NCBI GenBank assembly: GCA_003952965.2
Contig: CM025850.1
Span: 22,108,123 to 22,172,122 of the forward strand
Length of the DNA stretch: 64,000 nucleotides
Source of the DNA: Morella rubra
Taxonomy: Eukaryota > Streptophyta > Magnoliopsida > Fagales > Myricaceae
Direction: 5' to 3'
Numbering within the stretch: the stretch's first letter is position 1; each line of letters opens with the position of its first letter. The translations under genes were made by a program, and so were the position numbers. The notes under the pieces are model-generated. The model was not told where the DNA came from, ran no database searches, and saw only the letters and a list, made by a program, of their open reading frames with translations. Below are positions 1-12,882 of the stretch, piece by piece.

Positions 1-650
1 TGCAACTAACACACAATTTACATTCTAACACCCTCTCCTCAAACTCAAGATGTTATCGTCAATACCAAAGTTTGCAAACAAGATGATGATGATGTCTAGA
101 GATGCAAAGCTACAACACAACAGATCAATGGTGAGGTGGTGGCATAAGAGTTTGAACAAAAACAAGAACTGTAGGGTGGTAGCATAGGATCCACTAGGGG
201 TCGGGAGAGAATAGATACAAGTACGGCTTTGGACGAGGTGATTTGAGAACCAAAAATTGATTTCTAGACAAGTGCGGGTGATGAAGAGGTCCCGCCAAGC
301 TGAATTTGAGCAAAGGGATGACATAGCTGGAATGAGCACGAAAAAATGCTCGAAAAAGGCCTCAAACACGTTGCAGGAGCTCTGTCAGACATGGCTGCCT
401 ACAACAGCTGGATGTGGTGAAAAGCGTTGTGAGCAGTGGTCAGAGTACCACTAGTGGATGGCGATGTACGTTTGCAGCTGGGCAAACAATATGACGATGG
501 GTGGTGCCAAGGAGTGGCCAAAGTTGGTGGATAGTTTGAAAAAAACCAAGGAGTGGTTGGGATTTGACCAGATATATAGTCGCTAAAATGATCTAGCGAC
601 TAAGGGCCATAAGAACGAACAGTAGTGGCTCTTATACTATGTAGAAAATA
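1..650 (-). mobile_element. Relic of a small Copia-like LTR element (edge of window)
   Basis: On the minus strand a purine-rich tract (GAGGAGAGGG, about 34-43) is followed directly by TGTTAGAATG, the usual look of a polypurine tract joined to the start of a 3' LTR; only about 33 bases of that LTR lie in the window. At 628-643 the minus strand reads CTACATAGTATAAGAGCC, a decayed version of the CATGGTATCAGAGCC tRNA-Met primer-binding site. Between them are about 590 bases with no recognisable retroviral-type protein, so this would be a non-autonomous or heavily eroded element. Inference from two weak signals only; the outer LTR could not be matched. Confidence 0.35.
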
Positions 651-957
651 TAAAACAAAAGAATAAAAATGAGTTTTTTGGCAAACTTATGTTTAAGCAT
701 CCTGTATCACAAAATGGATAAAGTACGTATAGTTTTTTCCTAGAATTACACCTTAAACAAGACAGGCCCTTTACAAACAAGGTTCAATGGGCAGGCTTTT
801 GGACTACGTGGCTCATACAATAAAGAGGGAGCATGCAAGAACTCCCAACAAATGTTGAGCTTTTCATAATCACCACGCGCCAAAATAGGCCCAATGGCCC
901 GAAAAATAGAGCATTTAAAGGATGTAATGTACAACAATTGCATTTCTTTGATAGGTG

Positions 958-3900
958 CTAGAAGAAGCGAAGAGGTTCCGCAGCAGGACTAACCATTCTC
1001 CAATACCGATTAGCAAGATAGTGAACAACATCCAAGGCATACTGAGGACCGTCCTCAAGGTACAATTCTCGGGGAGTATTCCGGCGGTGTAAGCGCACCC
1101 CGCACTCTATTACCTCCACGTCTGGGCTACGTGTTTCAACTGAAGCTTTAATGTAGCTCCATCCCTCCAAATTATCAAACCGCTCCAAAAAAAATTTATC
1201 AGAAATATACACACCAAATCCAATTCGCCCAAGAGAATGGTTTTTAGGTGCACGAAGGACTAAGGGTGATTTTAGAAGACCTTCATTAGTCTCAAAGTGA
1301 TAAACAAACTCAACAAAGTGGTCATAATCTGGTCGAGTGCCATCTAAACTCTTAGAATTCGATTTCTCATGCTCATGGGCTTCATAAAAAATAAAATGAG
1401 AATATCCGTGCCACTTGCAACTATCATCAGAGTCGTCATGTATCTTAAGTGTAGTACAAGAATCAGTGCTTCTAATGTCAAATGACCACTCTGGTAGTTC
1501 AGATCGCAAAAAAGAGCCACATAGCTATAAAGTAAAAACCAAAGAAAGAAAGATGTTAGTTGTTGTGTTTTAAACAATTACTTTCACAAAAGATCTTGTT
1601 ATTACACAACAATCACTTCAGTATTATTTTTAGAGAAAGAGACTCACCATACGACTTTCTGTCGAGGAAAAATATTCACTTTCTTCACCCAAGTTTCTAA
1701 CACAATAAAGTCTACCAGTATAATCAAGGTAGAAGGCCCCAATGGAGTCTTCGCTCATCATCTCTATTCCACGAGTAGGGCGTGCTTTACTTGAACCATA
1801 CTCTGGTATTGCAAAATTCTTAGAGAATTTATACATAGTATTGCCACCCAAAAAAACTTGCTCCAAATATTCCTCAAACTCAAGTCTGAAGTTCCACCAA
1901 GTCTTGAGCAACCAGATAAATCGAAGAACTTTAAGAGACGACAGACTACAAATAACACTCGGAAAGGTTGAAAGTTTTTTGCAATCATGCAAGGACAATA
2001 TGGAAAGACAAGATAAAGCCTTGAATGATAAGGGTAATTCTTCAATGGCAGTCCCATCCAAATAAAGTACCCGCAAAGATGTCATATTTCCCACAATATC
2101 TGGGAACTTCTTCAGTCTTGAACAACCAGAAAGATACAAATATTCAAGAGATTCTAAGCTGATCTTGTCAGGAAGGTTTTTAAGACATTTGCAACCATGT
2201 AAATTCAATCGTCTAAGCCGTTTGAGAACTCCAATGGATGTGTGTACCTTAGATAGACTCGTACAACCTTCAAGATCAAGTATCTCAAGATTTGGGACTC
2301 CAGTGAAGTCTGGTATCTCCATCAAGCTCTTAGAGCCACTAAGGTCAAAGTGTTTCAAGTTCCTAAACTCTGGTATAAATCGAAAAATAAACATGAGTGA
2401 ACTTATCTGAAAAGAAGATTAAGAATAAACATGTGACTGAATAAAAATACTACCTTTATTCCCTTCCAAAGTTGTTTGATGCGGCTACAAGGCATGTTAA
2501 GTTGAACAAGATGGTCTGATTGGAACTTGGTCGGCAAGGATTTCAATGGGAATCCCAACCAGTCCATCACACGTAACTCATTGGTTGGCATGGATCTTAA
2601 AAGATCACGAGGCCATAGCATGTTGCTTAAGTACTTGTCATGAAGTTTAGAAAAGTTCTCGACAATATCCATATTGCCAATCTTAAGAATTCTCAATTTT
2701 TTCATCATCGAGAATGCTTTAACATTAAATCGTTCATCTTTGCAAGTTGGTAAGTTTAGGAATATGCCTTCAACTGCATTAGTTCCCTGGTAGCAAGGAC
2801 AATGAATTGTTTTAGTGGAGATACTTGAAATATACAAATAAGAATTTAGAATGACAGTATGCATTTTTACATTGATGTGTCAATTAGTTCACTTACAGTA
2901 TTTTGTTTAGTACATGAACGATGTCCTCATGAATGCCATAATCTACTACGCCGACCAGGCTCTTCAGGAGATTCATGGTGAACTATTTCTTGACCCATTT
3001 TTTGTAGCAAGTCATGCATTCTCAATCTTCCAGAAGAGATCGTTATAAGAGACTTATCCATTAGAACAACAATATTGAAACATGGATAGTAACCACAACT
3101 TTGTAGTATATCCATCAATATGTTATCTAGGACCTCTCCTTTAAAGAAGCATGCAATATCCAAAAATAACTTTTTTTGCATCTTCCAATCCATCAAAACC
3201 TATTCGAAGCACATCCATAATTCCTCTATTAGGTTTACTTTTAGTTGATGGAAAGCACTTTTCCATGCATTTTTTGGCCTACCAAACAATAAGGAACCTA
3301 AAACTTTAAGAGCTAAAGGAAGGCCTTGAGCATAGTTCAAAAAATCCTTAGATAAATCAACATAATTTTCTTCAGGATAAGGTTTCTTGAACGCAGACAA
3401 GCTAAAGAGCTGCAAAGCTTCATCATTATTTAACTCCTTTACCTTATATATTCCATCCACTCCATGCGTTTTCAACAAATGACTATCTCTGCTTTTTAAA
3501 AGGATTCTACTCCCTGGACCAAACCAATCATGACTCCCTACTAATGCTGCTAGATGTTTTTCTTTATCCACATCATCAAGGACAATAAAACCCTCCTATT
3601 CTGTAGTTGCTCTTTATCATACTGGTTCCCTCAAGATCATCCCATATATGTATTTCTCTTTGCATGAGGATCTTCAAAAGTAGTTGTTTTGCAAAGAAAC
3701 TAAACCATGATTTCTAGTTTCTTCTCTAATACAAGCAATAAAACTGCTAGCTTCAAAGTGATAAGAAACTCTTTCATAAATAACTTCCGCAAGAGTTGTT
3801 TTACCAACTCCACCCATTCCATGAATCCCTATAAAGCGAACATCGTCTAATCCCAATATTCAGTAAGTTCATCATTTCCTCAACACGAGATTCTATACCA

Positions 3901-5265
3901 ACAAGCTTGTTCGAAATACTTGAGAAGTTACGACTCAATCCATAAAATATCCGTTCACTGATCTCACTGACAATCGTTGACTCCTGTCTGAACAAAAGAT
4001 AGATGTGAAGTAACTATTAATGTTATAATGTACAACAAATAAAGAGGAACTCTATAGTCTCTGCCATACCCATGTAGTTCAGGTTCTAGTTAATTTCCCA
4101 CCTACCCACGTCTTAACCCTTTACATCATTCTTTGTTGGCATTTGGACTTCACATAGCTAGCCATGGGTTAGAGGCATTTGTTTATATCCTTTTTCTACG
4201 TTTCTTCTCACACTTTATATGCGGCTTTTAGCTTCATCTAGAAATAAAAATTTTCAATTTTTTGGTCTTCATTGCTCGAGTTACTTGTTTTCTAAAAAAT
4301 ATACTTTAGTGATGATGAAACCAATATTTTCTTCATAGTGAAGATAGTCTTAGAAGAAAAAGAAAACAAAAGAAACATGTATTTTTCCTACAAATATACA
4401 AGATGTTCTATTTTCTCAGTGGCAAACTTGAACAAAATATAAGTCGTGAGAAGAATGGTTAAAATTTCTTCAGAGAGGTGCTGTGAAAATTTTGAATTAT
4501 TCTTCTGGTTGAGAATATGCAAAAGCTCTTCAACCGAAGTCCTCAAGTCAATAAAGTTTTGCGAATTCAATATGACTGTGAAATGAAACACAATTGTCAT
4601 TTTGATCCATGGAAGACTCAGTCAAGTTCTATATAGTATGGAAAAGTATATGCTAACACCATAATTTGAAAAACTGATAACTTTCCCAAGGCATCAACTT
4701 TGCTTCATTTTCACAGAGAAGAAGAAAAGATTAAATATATATATATATATATAGATGGTACCTATCATGCACATGCCATCCGGATATACTGCCCACTTCT
4801 CTCAAAGCAGCTCTCCACTTCTGCATCTTCTCCATGTCAACCTCAGGGTCTTCTTCATGGCCAGTTATTGCTATTGCAAAAGCTCCTGTCTGGTTTCGTA
4901 CGTCAGAGGGATCCACATGATAGAAAACAGGCAAAATTGTGAGCGTGTCTCTCTCATGCATTCGACGATCTTAGCAAGTTCAATCAAGCACCATTTAGAG
5001 TTAGCATAGTTCTCTGAGATAACTGTGATGGCATATAGAGATTCTTGTATTGCTTTGAAGAGCTCTTGGGAGATATATTTTCCTCGCTCAGTATTTCGTC
5101 ATCCTTAAAAACAGTAATACCTTTTTGTTTTAAAGCAAAACACAAATGATCTGTGAAACTGTTGCGAGTGTCTTTGCCGCAAAAATTGAGGAAAACGTCG
5201 TGAGTCCATCGAGGTGTTGAAGAAGAAGAAGATGAAGAGACCCTTTGAGTGCTAATAGATGCCAT
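958..5265 (-). pseudogene. TIR-NBS-LRR (TNL) disease resistance gene, broken by multiple frameshifts
   Basis: Intracellular immune receptor family. Five exons can be read on the minus strand: TIR 5265-4762 (ATG at 5265, MASISTQRVSSS, then WTHDVFLNFCGKDTRNSFTD); NB-ARC 3987-2897 with P-loop GIHGMGGVGKTT, GLPLALKVLGS, LFLDIACFFKGE and MHDLLQKMGQEIV; 2786-2454 start of LRRs (ELRVMDWLGFPLKSLP); 2369-1648 LRRs (CTSLSKVHTSIGVLKRL); 1524-958 the post-LRR C-JID domain ending in a stop at 958. Splice sites have GT/AG signals. The frame breaks repeatedly: twice in the TIR exon (about 5070 and 4955), just before the P-loop (about 3850), in the kinase-2 region (about 3590-3560, where LDDV is lost), at about 3220 and 3185, after RRSRLW (about 2940) and in the LRR exon (about 1920). 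These are small indels in otherwise well-conserved sequence, so this is a fairly recent pseudogene or a poorly polished assembly. Confidence 0.88.
4735..4752. repeat. (AT)n microsatellite in first intron of TNL gene
   Basis: An uninterrupted AT dinucleotide run lies just downstream of the TIR exon donor site in the TNL transcript direction. Confidence 0.8.
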
Positions 5266-8047
5266 TGAAGATTTGCAAGCTTGAGTAAGACAAGGCTTAT
5301 TGCAGACTTAGAATGGTGAAACTTGTTAAAGGTTATTGCTATATATATTAAGGCCAACATTTTTCTTGCAGTTTTCAACATTAGTACGTACATAGTATTT
5401 ATGTAGACACCGAGCTATATCTTCACATGGATATAAATGCATGACTTTGGGTCTTCCGCAAACGTAATTATTGCGGCGTCGTTGGTCATCATCTACGTAA
5501 ACAGCGTAGTTTGTATGACAGGTTTGTAGAAAATTTGGAAACAGCGTAATTTAGGTCGCTCAAGTCTACGTTGTGATCTTAATTCATTTTGGTCTCTTCT
5601 ATAACGTGTTTGATCAGTCCATATGCTTTGTCAATATTCACAAAATTCTACTTCACGATGCTAAAAGTCTTGGAATTGAAGCCCCACCATTAGAAAAGAA
5701 CTCCTAAATTTCGGGATCGTCACGATCAATGAGTACTACATAAAAGCATTGAATTCTAAGTGAGAAATATGCCTGGAAGATTTCGAGAAAGTCCTACACG
5801 TGAATGACTTTCTTCCCTGGTAAATATGAATGTATTTAATGCTTTTCATGACCGGCCTCCTTTCTTCTCAACCTTAATATTTTATGCTCTCGAAGTAATT
5901 GATCTTCGAGCAAAAGACACGCATCGGATCCCAATTTATTACTTGCTAAGCTGATGGATTTGCGTTTGATGCAGATCGCACGATCTGCATGTGATTAGCT
6001 AAATTGATTCAAAACTTCCAACTGCCTAAATTGACAGTCCTTTATATGTGACAACCAAATCATGATTGAACAGTGTATTCATAAATTGGATTTAATTCTG
6101 TCTAATAATAAACAACATGGACAAAAGTTTTCCGACTACTAAATCTTCTGTCAACTGTTATTAGTTTTACGGCATGGAAAAGAATTGCACATTCAATAAA
6201 CTACCAATTGTAAAACTATCAATCCTTAAAACAATAAAATAAAATAACTACCCGAAGTTTGTACATTTTGGTCTTCTGCAACGTAATGGATCCGTCGTAA
6301 TTAGGTCATCATGAACGTGTTGGACAAGTACTAAAACTTATGAATGACTCAAAATTTTCAATCAATTGCCGAGTACCATGATTAAAAAAAAATGACTCAA
6401 AATTTCTGATCAATTGTCTAGCTTTATTTTATTTTATTTTTTAGGATAAATACACTTTGCACGCCCCCTCTAACTATTGAGGTTTTGAATTTTGCACTGC
6501 ATGCAATCTATTATTTTTATTACATTCTACTCACTAACTATTTAGTTCAAACACTTTACACCCTCGTAAAACTTTTTGGTTAATTTAGATGGAAATGAGT
6601 TTTTGGTGTGCAAAATGAGAATTATGTCCCCATAATTTTTTTGGCAGTGAACATTTTATGCGGTAATATCGTAATTTTTTATGCCAAAAAATAAATTTCC
6701 ATCCAAACTAACAGAACAATTTTAACGAAAAATGCAAAGTGTCAAAAATTAATAGTTGGTAGGTGCAATGTGACAAAAATAATATATTGATGCAACTATA
6801 CTCAAGACTCCATAATTGAGGGTGCAAAGTGTATTTAACCTCTGTTTTTTTAGAATGACTGGGAAATAATGATATAAGAGTAACGAGTAAATTTACAAAT
6901 CAGGTTTATGCAATTTTTTTTTTCTTTTGTAACAAGTGAAATCTAATATGGTGAGACTATCCTAGTGTGGTGCTTATCTAACGTGCACGTAAACTTTGAA
7001 GAAACTGACGCGGGAACCCATCACCTACGATAGGTTTATGCAAAGTTTTCTTTCAAGAAAGAACCAAACCACATGCATAAAAACTTTTGGAAGACCAACT
7101 CTATTTGGATAATTTTTATGCTAACATTTTTAGAAAATATTTTTGTTGAAGTTAGTGTAACTTTGGAAGACGGACATATTTGGGGGCGAGTTTTTTTGGA
7201 TGCCCTAGGTGGTATTTGCAAACAAAAATTTGGGGAATGTCAAAATTTTGATTTATGAGAGTTAATGAAAAAATAATAATTTAAGTAAATTTTTTATGTT
7301 TATTATAATAAAAATTGGTGATTTGATAAGGAGAGGCGGCTCAAAATTTTGATTTATTGTGTTTGCAAACCGTCTCACTTTTAAGCTAAAAGTCTTGGAA
7401 TTTGAAGGCCCACCCTTGACAATCGAACGTATTGGAAAAGTATACAACTTAAAAGCGGCTCAAAATTTCCTGCCAATTTGATTATTTAATACAACCTGAA
7501 TAGAAAACCTTTGAAGGCGATGAACAATTTGTGATTGCAGCCGCAAATTAAACTCAAAGGAACTTTCGATATGTTCCGCCAATAAAATATTTAATTTTAT
7601 TCTCAAAATTACTTTCCTATGGATTCATGTAACAACATGAAGGTTTCTCATTCTTTAGCCAAAAACGATATGGGGCGGGATTAAGAGAACATAATTGATT
7701 GGGTGGTACCTAAATCATGGAAACACCTTTCTATTCCATATTTTGTATCTTAGCTCTATTGGACTATACACGGAAGAATTGAAATCTTAGAACAAAACAT
7801 TATTATGCATGGATGGTATGAACTGCATAAACAAGAATTTATCAATAGTGAACAGCCAGAGCTATTACCCACTAAATGCATTCGGGATTATATCACCAAA
7901 GAATAAAACTTTAGGACTAAACGCATTCAGGATTTTTTTTAGCTTAATTATTCCATAGGTCTCTAGGCTATCGCGAAATCCCAACTTGGTCCATAGGGTA
8001 TTTTTTGTCTTGGCATAGAAAGAAAAACATCTAACTAGTTTGTGTGC
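5266..8047. other. Gene-free AT-rich DNA upstream of the TNL gene
   Basis: No credible coding region. It holds one MITE (listed separately) and weak local duplications: the phrase CTAAAAGTCTTGGAATT recurs near 5660 and 7387, and a GGTCTTC-GCAACGTAAT stretch near 5450 recurs near 6272. The segment just upstream of 5265 is the likely promoter/5' leader of the TNL gene, but no certain TATA box was assigned. Confidence 0.5.
6444..6840. mobile_element. MITE, about 397 bp, with terminal inverted repeats
   Basis: The left end reads GGATAAATACACTTTGCACG and the right end, read on the other strand, GGTTAAATACACTTTGCACC: a near-perfect inverted repeat of about 20 bp that extends further with mismatches (CCCTC-AACTAT). 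Inner parts also pair loosely (GGAAATGAG near 6590 with CATTTCC-like sequence near 6700). No open reading frame. The target-site duplication is not clear because both flanks are T-rich. Superfamily not assigned. Confidence 0.75.
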
Positions 8048-8374
8048 TTTCCCTCTACTGCTTTCTTCAGATCTTCGTAGTGTGTGGCATTAAACAAGGT
8101 TCAATGGGCAGGCTATTGGACTACACGGCTCAAGGCCAGCACAAACAGAAGAATTCAAAGTCCAATATTTCTAACCAAGCCCAATGGTCCCGACCAACAC
8201 GGGAGACACCAAAAGCTATATGTCGTTCGCCCAAGGAGGCCGCACCTTGATTCGATTTGTTAAAATCTCGTCCAAAAGTTTTTGGACCGACAGAGCGAAC
8301 TCAGCAGAACACAAAGAACCCCCAGACGAAAGTTTAGAAGGCAGCCTGGAACACATCGGGTTAATGCACGCGTA

Positions 8375-8561
8375 CTCCCAAATATTGAGAGTTATGAGTG
8401 TCGAGAGTTATAACAATAGATTTCTACGATTTTACTTAAGTAGCATGCTCCCAAATGTTGAGAGTTATGACTGTCGGTTTCTACATTTTCACTTAAATAA
8501 TGGGCTCTCAAATGTTGAGAGTTATAACTGTTGGTTTCTACATTTTCACTTAAGTAACGGT
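8375..8561. repeat. Tandem repeat, three copies of a 57-bp unit
   Basis: Copies start near 8375, 8448 and 8505. The last two are spaced exactly 57 bp and share CAAATGTTGAGAGTTAT, then GGTTTCTACATTTTCACTTAA. The first copy is longer because of an internal duplication of GAGAGTTAT. 57 is a multiple of three, which keeps a frame open through the array, but there is no other sign of coding. Confidence 0.8.
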
Positions 8562-8918
8562 ATCCTATCTGCTTCCAAGGAAGTATACATGCAAACTTAT
8601 TATTATTTAAATTGCACCATAAACAAACTTAATTATGTAGTATCTCATTGTTTTTGTCTTATTGTTATTTCTTGGAAGGTTAATATACTCAAATTTGAAT
8701 GTATACCACATTTCTCGTCAAGTTATTGCTGACACATGTATGATGTAACAGGCGTTAGTAATTACAACCAATATAATGTTGAAACTCCATTTCAATAACC
8801 AATTGAGGAGTTTCTTACAAATCGAAACCCCACAAAACCTTGGGCATCAATGAAATTATCACCAATTTACATGGCATCAAATGCCAACCTTGGCAGCAAA
8901 CATAAATATTGGACCTTT

Positions 8919-9005
8919 GCTCACCATCTAATTTCATCCCAATATTTTGCTCACGATCTAGTTTCGTCCCAATATTTTGCTCACAATCTAGTTTCATCCC
9001 AATAT
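8919..9005. repeat. Tandem repeat, three copies of a 30-bp unit
   Basis: The 30-bp unit begins GCTCACNATCTARTTTC and ends CCCAATATTTT, at 8919, 8949 and 8979. Because 30 is divisible by three the array reads as a 10-residue peptide repeat (FAHxLxSSQY) on the plus strand. No supporting gene structure was found around it. Confidence 0.8.
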
Positions 9006-9289
9006 CACAGGGAAGGCTTAAATTCCATGGCTACGCTTAACAGTTTCTCGATCATGGTGGTCGTATTCTTAACTCATGGGGTAGCCTTGCTTTTGCTTGG
9101 ACTCACCTTATCTAGTGCCATCAGGAAATTGGTAAGCGAAGGACCTGAATATTCTCACGTCGACTTTCCTTTTGTGGAACCTATCGGAGAACAAGACTTC
9201 CCACTAGAGCCACTGCCCTACGGTCCAACTGCCGACTTTTTGAAAGACTAGGCACTTAGATTAACTGGAGATTGTGGGAAATCAATCTT

Positions 9290-9900
9290 GAAAAATTTTG
9301 TTTAGACCCTATTAACACCTAGAGGGGGTGAATAAGTGTTTTCCCTCTATTTAAATATTCAATAACAATTTTAGAACAAGTCCTAAAATTTTTAAGTCAC
9401 TACCTTTCAAAGGAAAAACCACTTCAGACTAGCAGCCACCAGAAATTCACTAAGAAGTAAAACCTTACAATGGTGGTTCAGACACGGGCAACCTCCTGTT
9501 GCTTGACTCTGACTACCCGATGTAATAATCTAAACAATCCATCTTAGACCAGCTCCCTTACGGTTAACCCTCAGCCCTTTGAGGTTCTTCTTAAGAATTC
9601 TTCGAGATCATCCTTGTTCTTCAAACACCGAGAACTCCAGCAACCAAACCCTTTCAGCACCTTGAAGGCTTCACAGAGTAAGGTTGGTTATAATAATGAT
9701 TGAATCTGTAAACTAGAGAAAATATGAACTGTTTAAACACAGAGATTTCAAAACGATTTTCTCACTCGAGGGAGGCTAGAATAAAGCATGGGACAACCTC
9801 CTTAACTTTCTTGGCCAACCTCTCCATGTATTTATAGAATTGGTTAAGTTTCAAATCAATTGGGATTTTGAATGGAGGGACATTTTTCTAAAATGAATTT
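9290..9900 (-). mobile_element. Probable LTR fragment of a SIRE-like Copia element
   Basis: On the minus strand the piece ends CACTTATTCACCCCCTCTAG followed by GTGTTAATAGGG, the same style of U5 end seen in the Copia LTR at 17876-19137 (CAATTCACCCCCCTCTTGGG). The plus strand shows the matching ACACCTAGAGGGGGTGAATA. No primer-binding site follows, so it is a fragment or solo piece. The left boundary and the extent are estimates. Confidence 0.4.
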
Positions 9901-10094
9901 TTGAAAAATTTAAAGGGTTAATTACCAAATTGGTCCATAGGTTTCAAATTTGCTCAAATTAGCCCCTGGATTATTTTGTTTGTTGATTTCATCCTTCCAT
10001 CAACTTCCATCTCTTACATGTCCAGTCAGTTAATGGAGGAACACGTCACAGCCAATGAGAAGCCGCCATTAAAAAAAAAACACCCCAAAATGGA

Positions 10095-10152
10095 ATCCCC
10101 TTGAGTGAAGGGATCTCCAAATTATACAGCTCACGCCAACACTCCTCCTTAA
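10095..10152 (-). repeat. Polypurine tract and truncated 3' LTR of the Copia element
   Basis: Minus strand TTAAGGAGGAG (10152-10142) is followed by TGTTGGCGTGAGCTGTATAA, identical to the start of the 5' LTR. Similarity fades after about 50 bases (about 10095-10088), where the sequence changes to a dispersed-repeat-like region with a 10-A run. Confidence 0.8.
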
Positions 10153-10292
10153 GAGGATGCATACAGGTCTCTAATACACAGCTTGTCTAGTGAGATGTAG
10201 AACTCCTTGCTAGGAACAGCTTTTGTAAGGATGTCTGCCAACTGGTCTTCTGACTTAACAAATGGGAACTGAATTATCTTATCTTTGAGATT

Positions 10293-12882
10293 CTATTTGA
10301 TGAAATGTCGAACCACCTCCGTGTGTTTGGTACGGTCATGTTGAACAGGATTGTGAGAGATGGCGATAGCCACTTTGTTGTCACATAAGAGATTCATTTC
10401 AGACGTAGGGCCAAAACCAATCTCAGTTAGTAGTCTTTTGGACCAAAGAAGTTCACAAAGTCCCTTAGCCATCCCATGAAACTTGGCCTCAGCGCTTGAT
10501 AATGCCACTACTTTCTTTCTTACTTCTCCATGTGACGAGGTTCCCGCCTACAAACATGAAGTAACGTGAAGTGGATTTTCTGTCATTGATATTACTTGCC
10601 TAATCCACAGCTGTGTAACCATAAAATTTTAGGCAATTATTCTTCACAAACATATGACCTTTCCTAGGAGATGATTTCAAGTGTTGAAGTATCCGAATTT
10701 CCACATCCATATGATCCTTACTAGGATAGTGCATAAATTGGCTTACTACACTCACAGCATATGCAATATTATCAGGCGGAGTATGAGAGAGGTAAATAAG
10801 TTTTCCCACTAGTCTTCGGTACCTTTCTTTATCCGTTGGTACTTGGTCTGGATACTCACCAAGCTTGTGCTTTTGAAGAATTGGAGTGTCTGTAGGTTTA
10901 CACTCTAGCAGTCCCACCTTGATAGTAAGTCTAGTACATATTTTCGTTGGGAAAGAAATATCCCTTGTCTTGATCTTGCAACTTTAATTCCTAGAAAATA
11001 CTTCAATCTTCCTAGGTTCTTCAATTTGAATTCAGCTGCTAATTATTTTTGAAGTTTAGATATCTCTTCTACATCATCCCCTATGATTATCATATCATCT
11101 ACATAGACAATCAAAGCAATTATCTTGCCCAGTCGATGCTTTAGGAACAGTGTATGATCAGAGTTACTTTATTGGAAGTCGTATTTCTTCATTGCCAAGC
11201 TGAATCGTCCAAACCAGGCTTGAGGTGATTGTTTTAGTCCATATAATGCTCGATGTAGTCTACACACCACCTTAGTTTTTGATGATGCCGTATAGCCTGG
11301 AGAACATCCATGTAGACCTCCTCCTCAAGATCGCATCGAGGAAGGCATTCTTTACATCAAATTGATGCAAAGGCCAATCAAGGTTTGCTGTAAGAGATAA
11401 TAAAACTCTAACAGTATTTAGCTTGGCTACTGGTGAGAAAGTTTCTTGATAATTGACGCTGTAAGTTTGTGTATAGCCCTTTGCTACCACTCGCTTTGTA
11501 TCTTTCAATAGATCCATCTGCCTTGTATTTGACGGAGAATACCCATTTACAGGACTTGTATGGTACTCCATTCTTATTCTTCATTAATGCGCCTGAGTGA
11601 TCTATTAAGGCTTCCTTGGGAACATGACACTAGGACAGCAAATGTCTTAAGAGGTTGAAATAGCTTCTTAGTGGACACATAGTTGGCAATTGGTACTTTG
11701 ACCTTCGTTCCTCGATGTTTGTGAATATCTGTTTGGTGGCTTGCCCCGATTATGCCTGAAAGGTAAGTTGTATCCAGTAGGGGTATCCATATCATTAGAT
11801 GGTATAGTGGTAGGAGTGTTTACCTCAGAATTACTCTCAGGAGATGCATCTTCGGGTACAGAGTAGGGGGGACTTGTATTTCAGTTTCAAATGTCAAAGG
11901 CTCCACTCTTGGTACTTTTGAAGACGCATCAGGTCCTCTATATGATTCTTCATTGATCACCACTTCATTGTCACATAAGTGTGTTTAGTGGTAGGATCAC
12001 AGCACCAATAGCCTTTTTAATGTACGGCACACCCCCAGAAAAGGCAGCAGATAGCACAAAGGTCAAGCTTTGTGCGTTGGTTCTTGTGAAGATGCACATA
12101 GGCTAGGCATCCAAAGATCCTGGGAGAGATCATCAAAATAGTGGGCAAAGTGACATAAGTTGACAAAGCTTGGAGTGGAGTCTTAAAGTTCAAGACTTTG
12201 GATAGCATACGATTGAGTAAATGTACTGTAGTGGCAACGGCATCACCCCAATGTCGGTTGGGCACATGAGCTCCAAGTAAGAGAGCACGTGCAGTTTCAA
12301 GAATATGTCTATTTTTCCTTTCAGCAACTCCATTTGCTGAGGGGTCTGTGGGCAAGTGGTTTCATGAAGAAGACCATGGTGTCAAAAATAATCGTGAAAC
12401 TGGTGATTAACATATTCGCTACCATTATCCGAGCGGAGATTCTGAATCTTGTCCGAGAACTGAGTTTGAACTATAATATGGAAGGCTTGTAACACACTCA
12501 GTACCTCGTCCTTATTTTTCAGCAAATAGAGCCAAGTCATCCGTGTACAATTATCCACAAAAATCACAAACCATTGTATGACAGACATAGAAGGAACTGG
12601 GGAAGGACCCCACACATCATAATGAATTAAAGCAAATGGAACATCACTTTTATTCAGGCTCACCGGGTACGAAACTAGATGACTTTTAGCTAAAATGCAA
12701 GCATCACACTGAAGGTCATGGTTCTGCAATTGAGAAAATAGATTAGAAACAAATGCTTTATATAAGTGAAGGATGGGTGGCCCAGATGACAATGCCAAAG
12801 CCAAAGTTGTCTCTCTGGCGCCAACCAATGGGTCATGCTTGGCCCGTATTGAAATCACCATGTAGTATAAGTTCCCCCTCAA
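10293..12882 (-). pseudogene. Copia pol remnant (integrase, reverse transcriptase, RNase H)
   Basis: Pieces of one polyprotein lie in order but in different frames. 12882-12382: GAG-pre-integrase and the first part of the integrase core. 12355-12017: rest of the core with NGVAERKNRH. 11571-11272: start of the RVT_2 reverse transcriptase (QFDVKNAFLDAIL). About 11120-11040: the YVDD catalytic box. 10917-10600: middle of RT (IAYAVSVVSQFMHYPS). 10508-10293: RNase H (LCDNKVAIAISHNPVQHDRT). Multiple stops and shifts separate the pieces; no functional product is expected. Confidence 0.85.

Noticed and set aside
7036-7258. Overlapping open frames on both strands
   Set aside because: Short, AT-rich, no motif; opposite frames open together by chance.
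8184-8732. A 182-codon plus-strand frame
   Set aside because: It stays open mainly because of the 57-bp tandem repeat; no known domain and no start or splice context.
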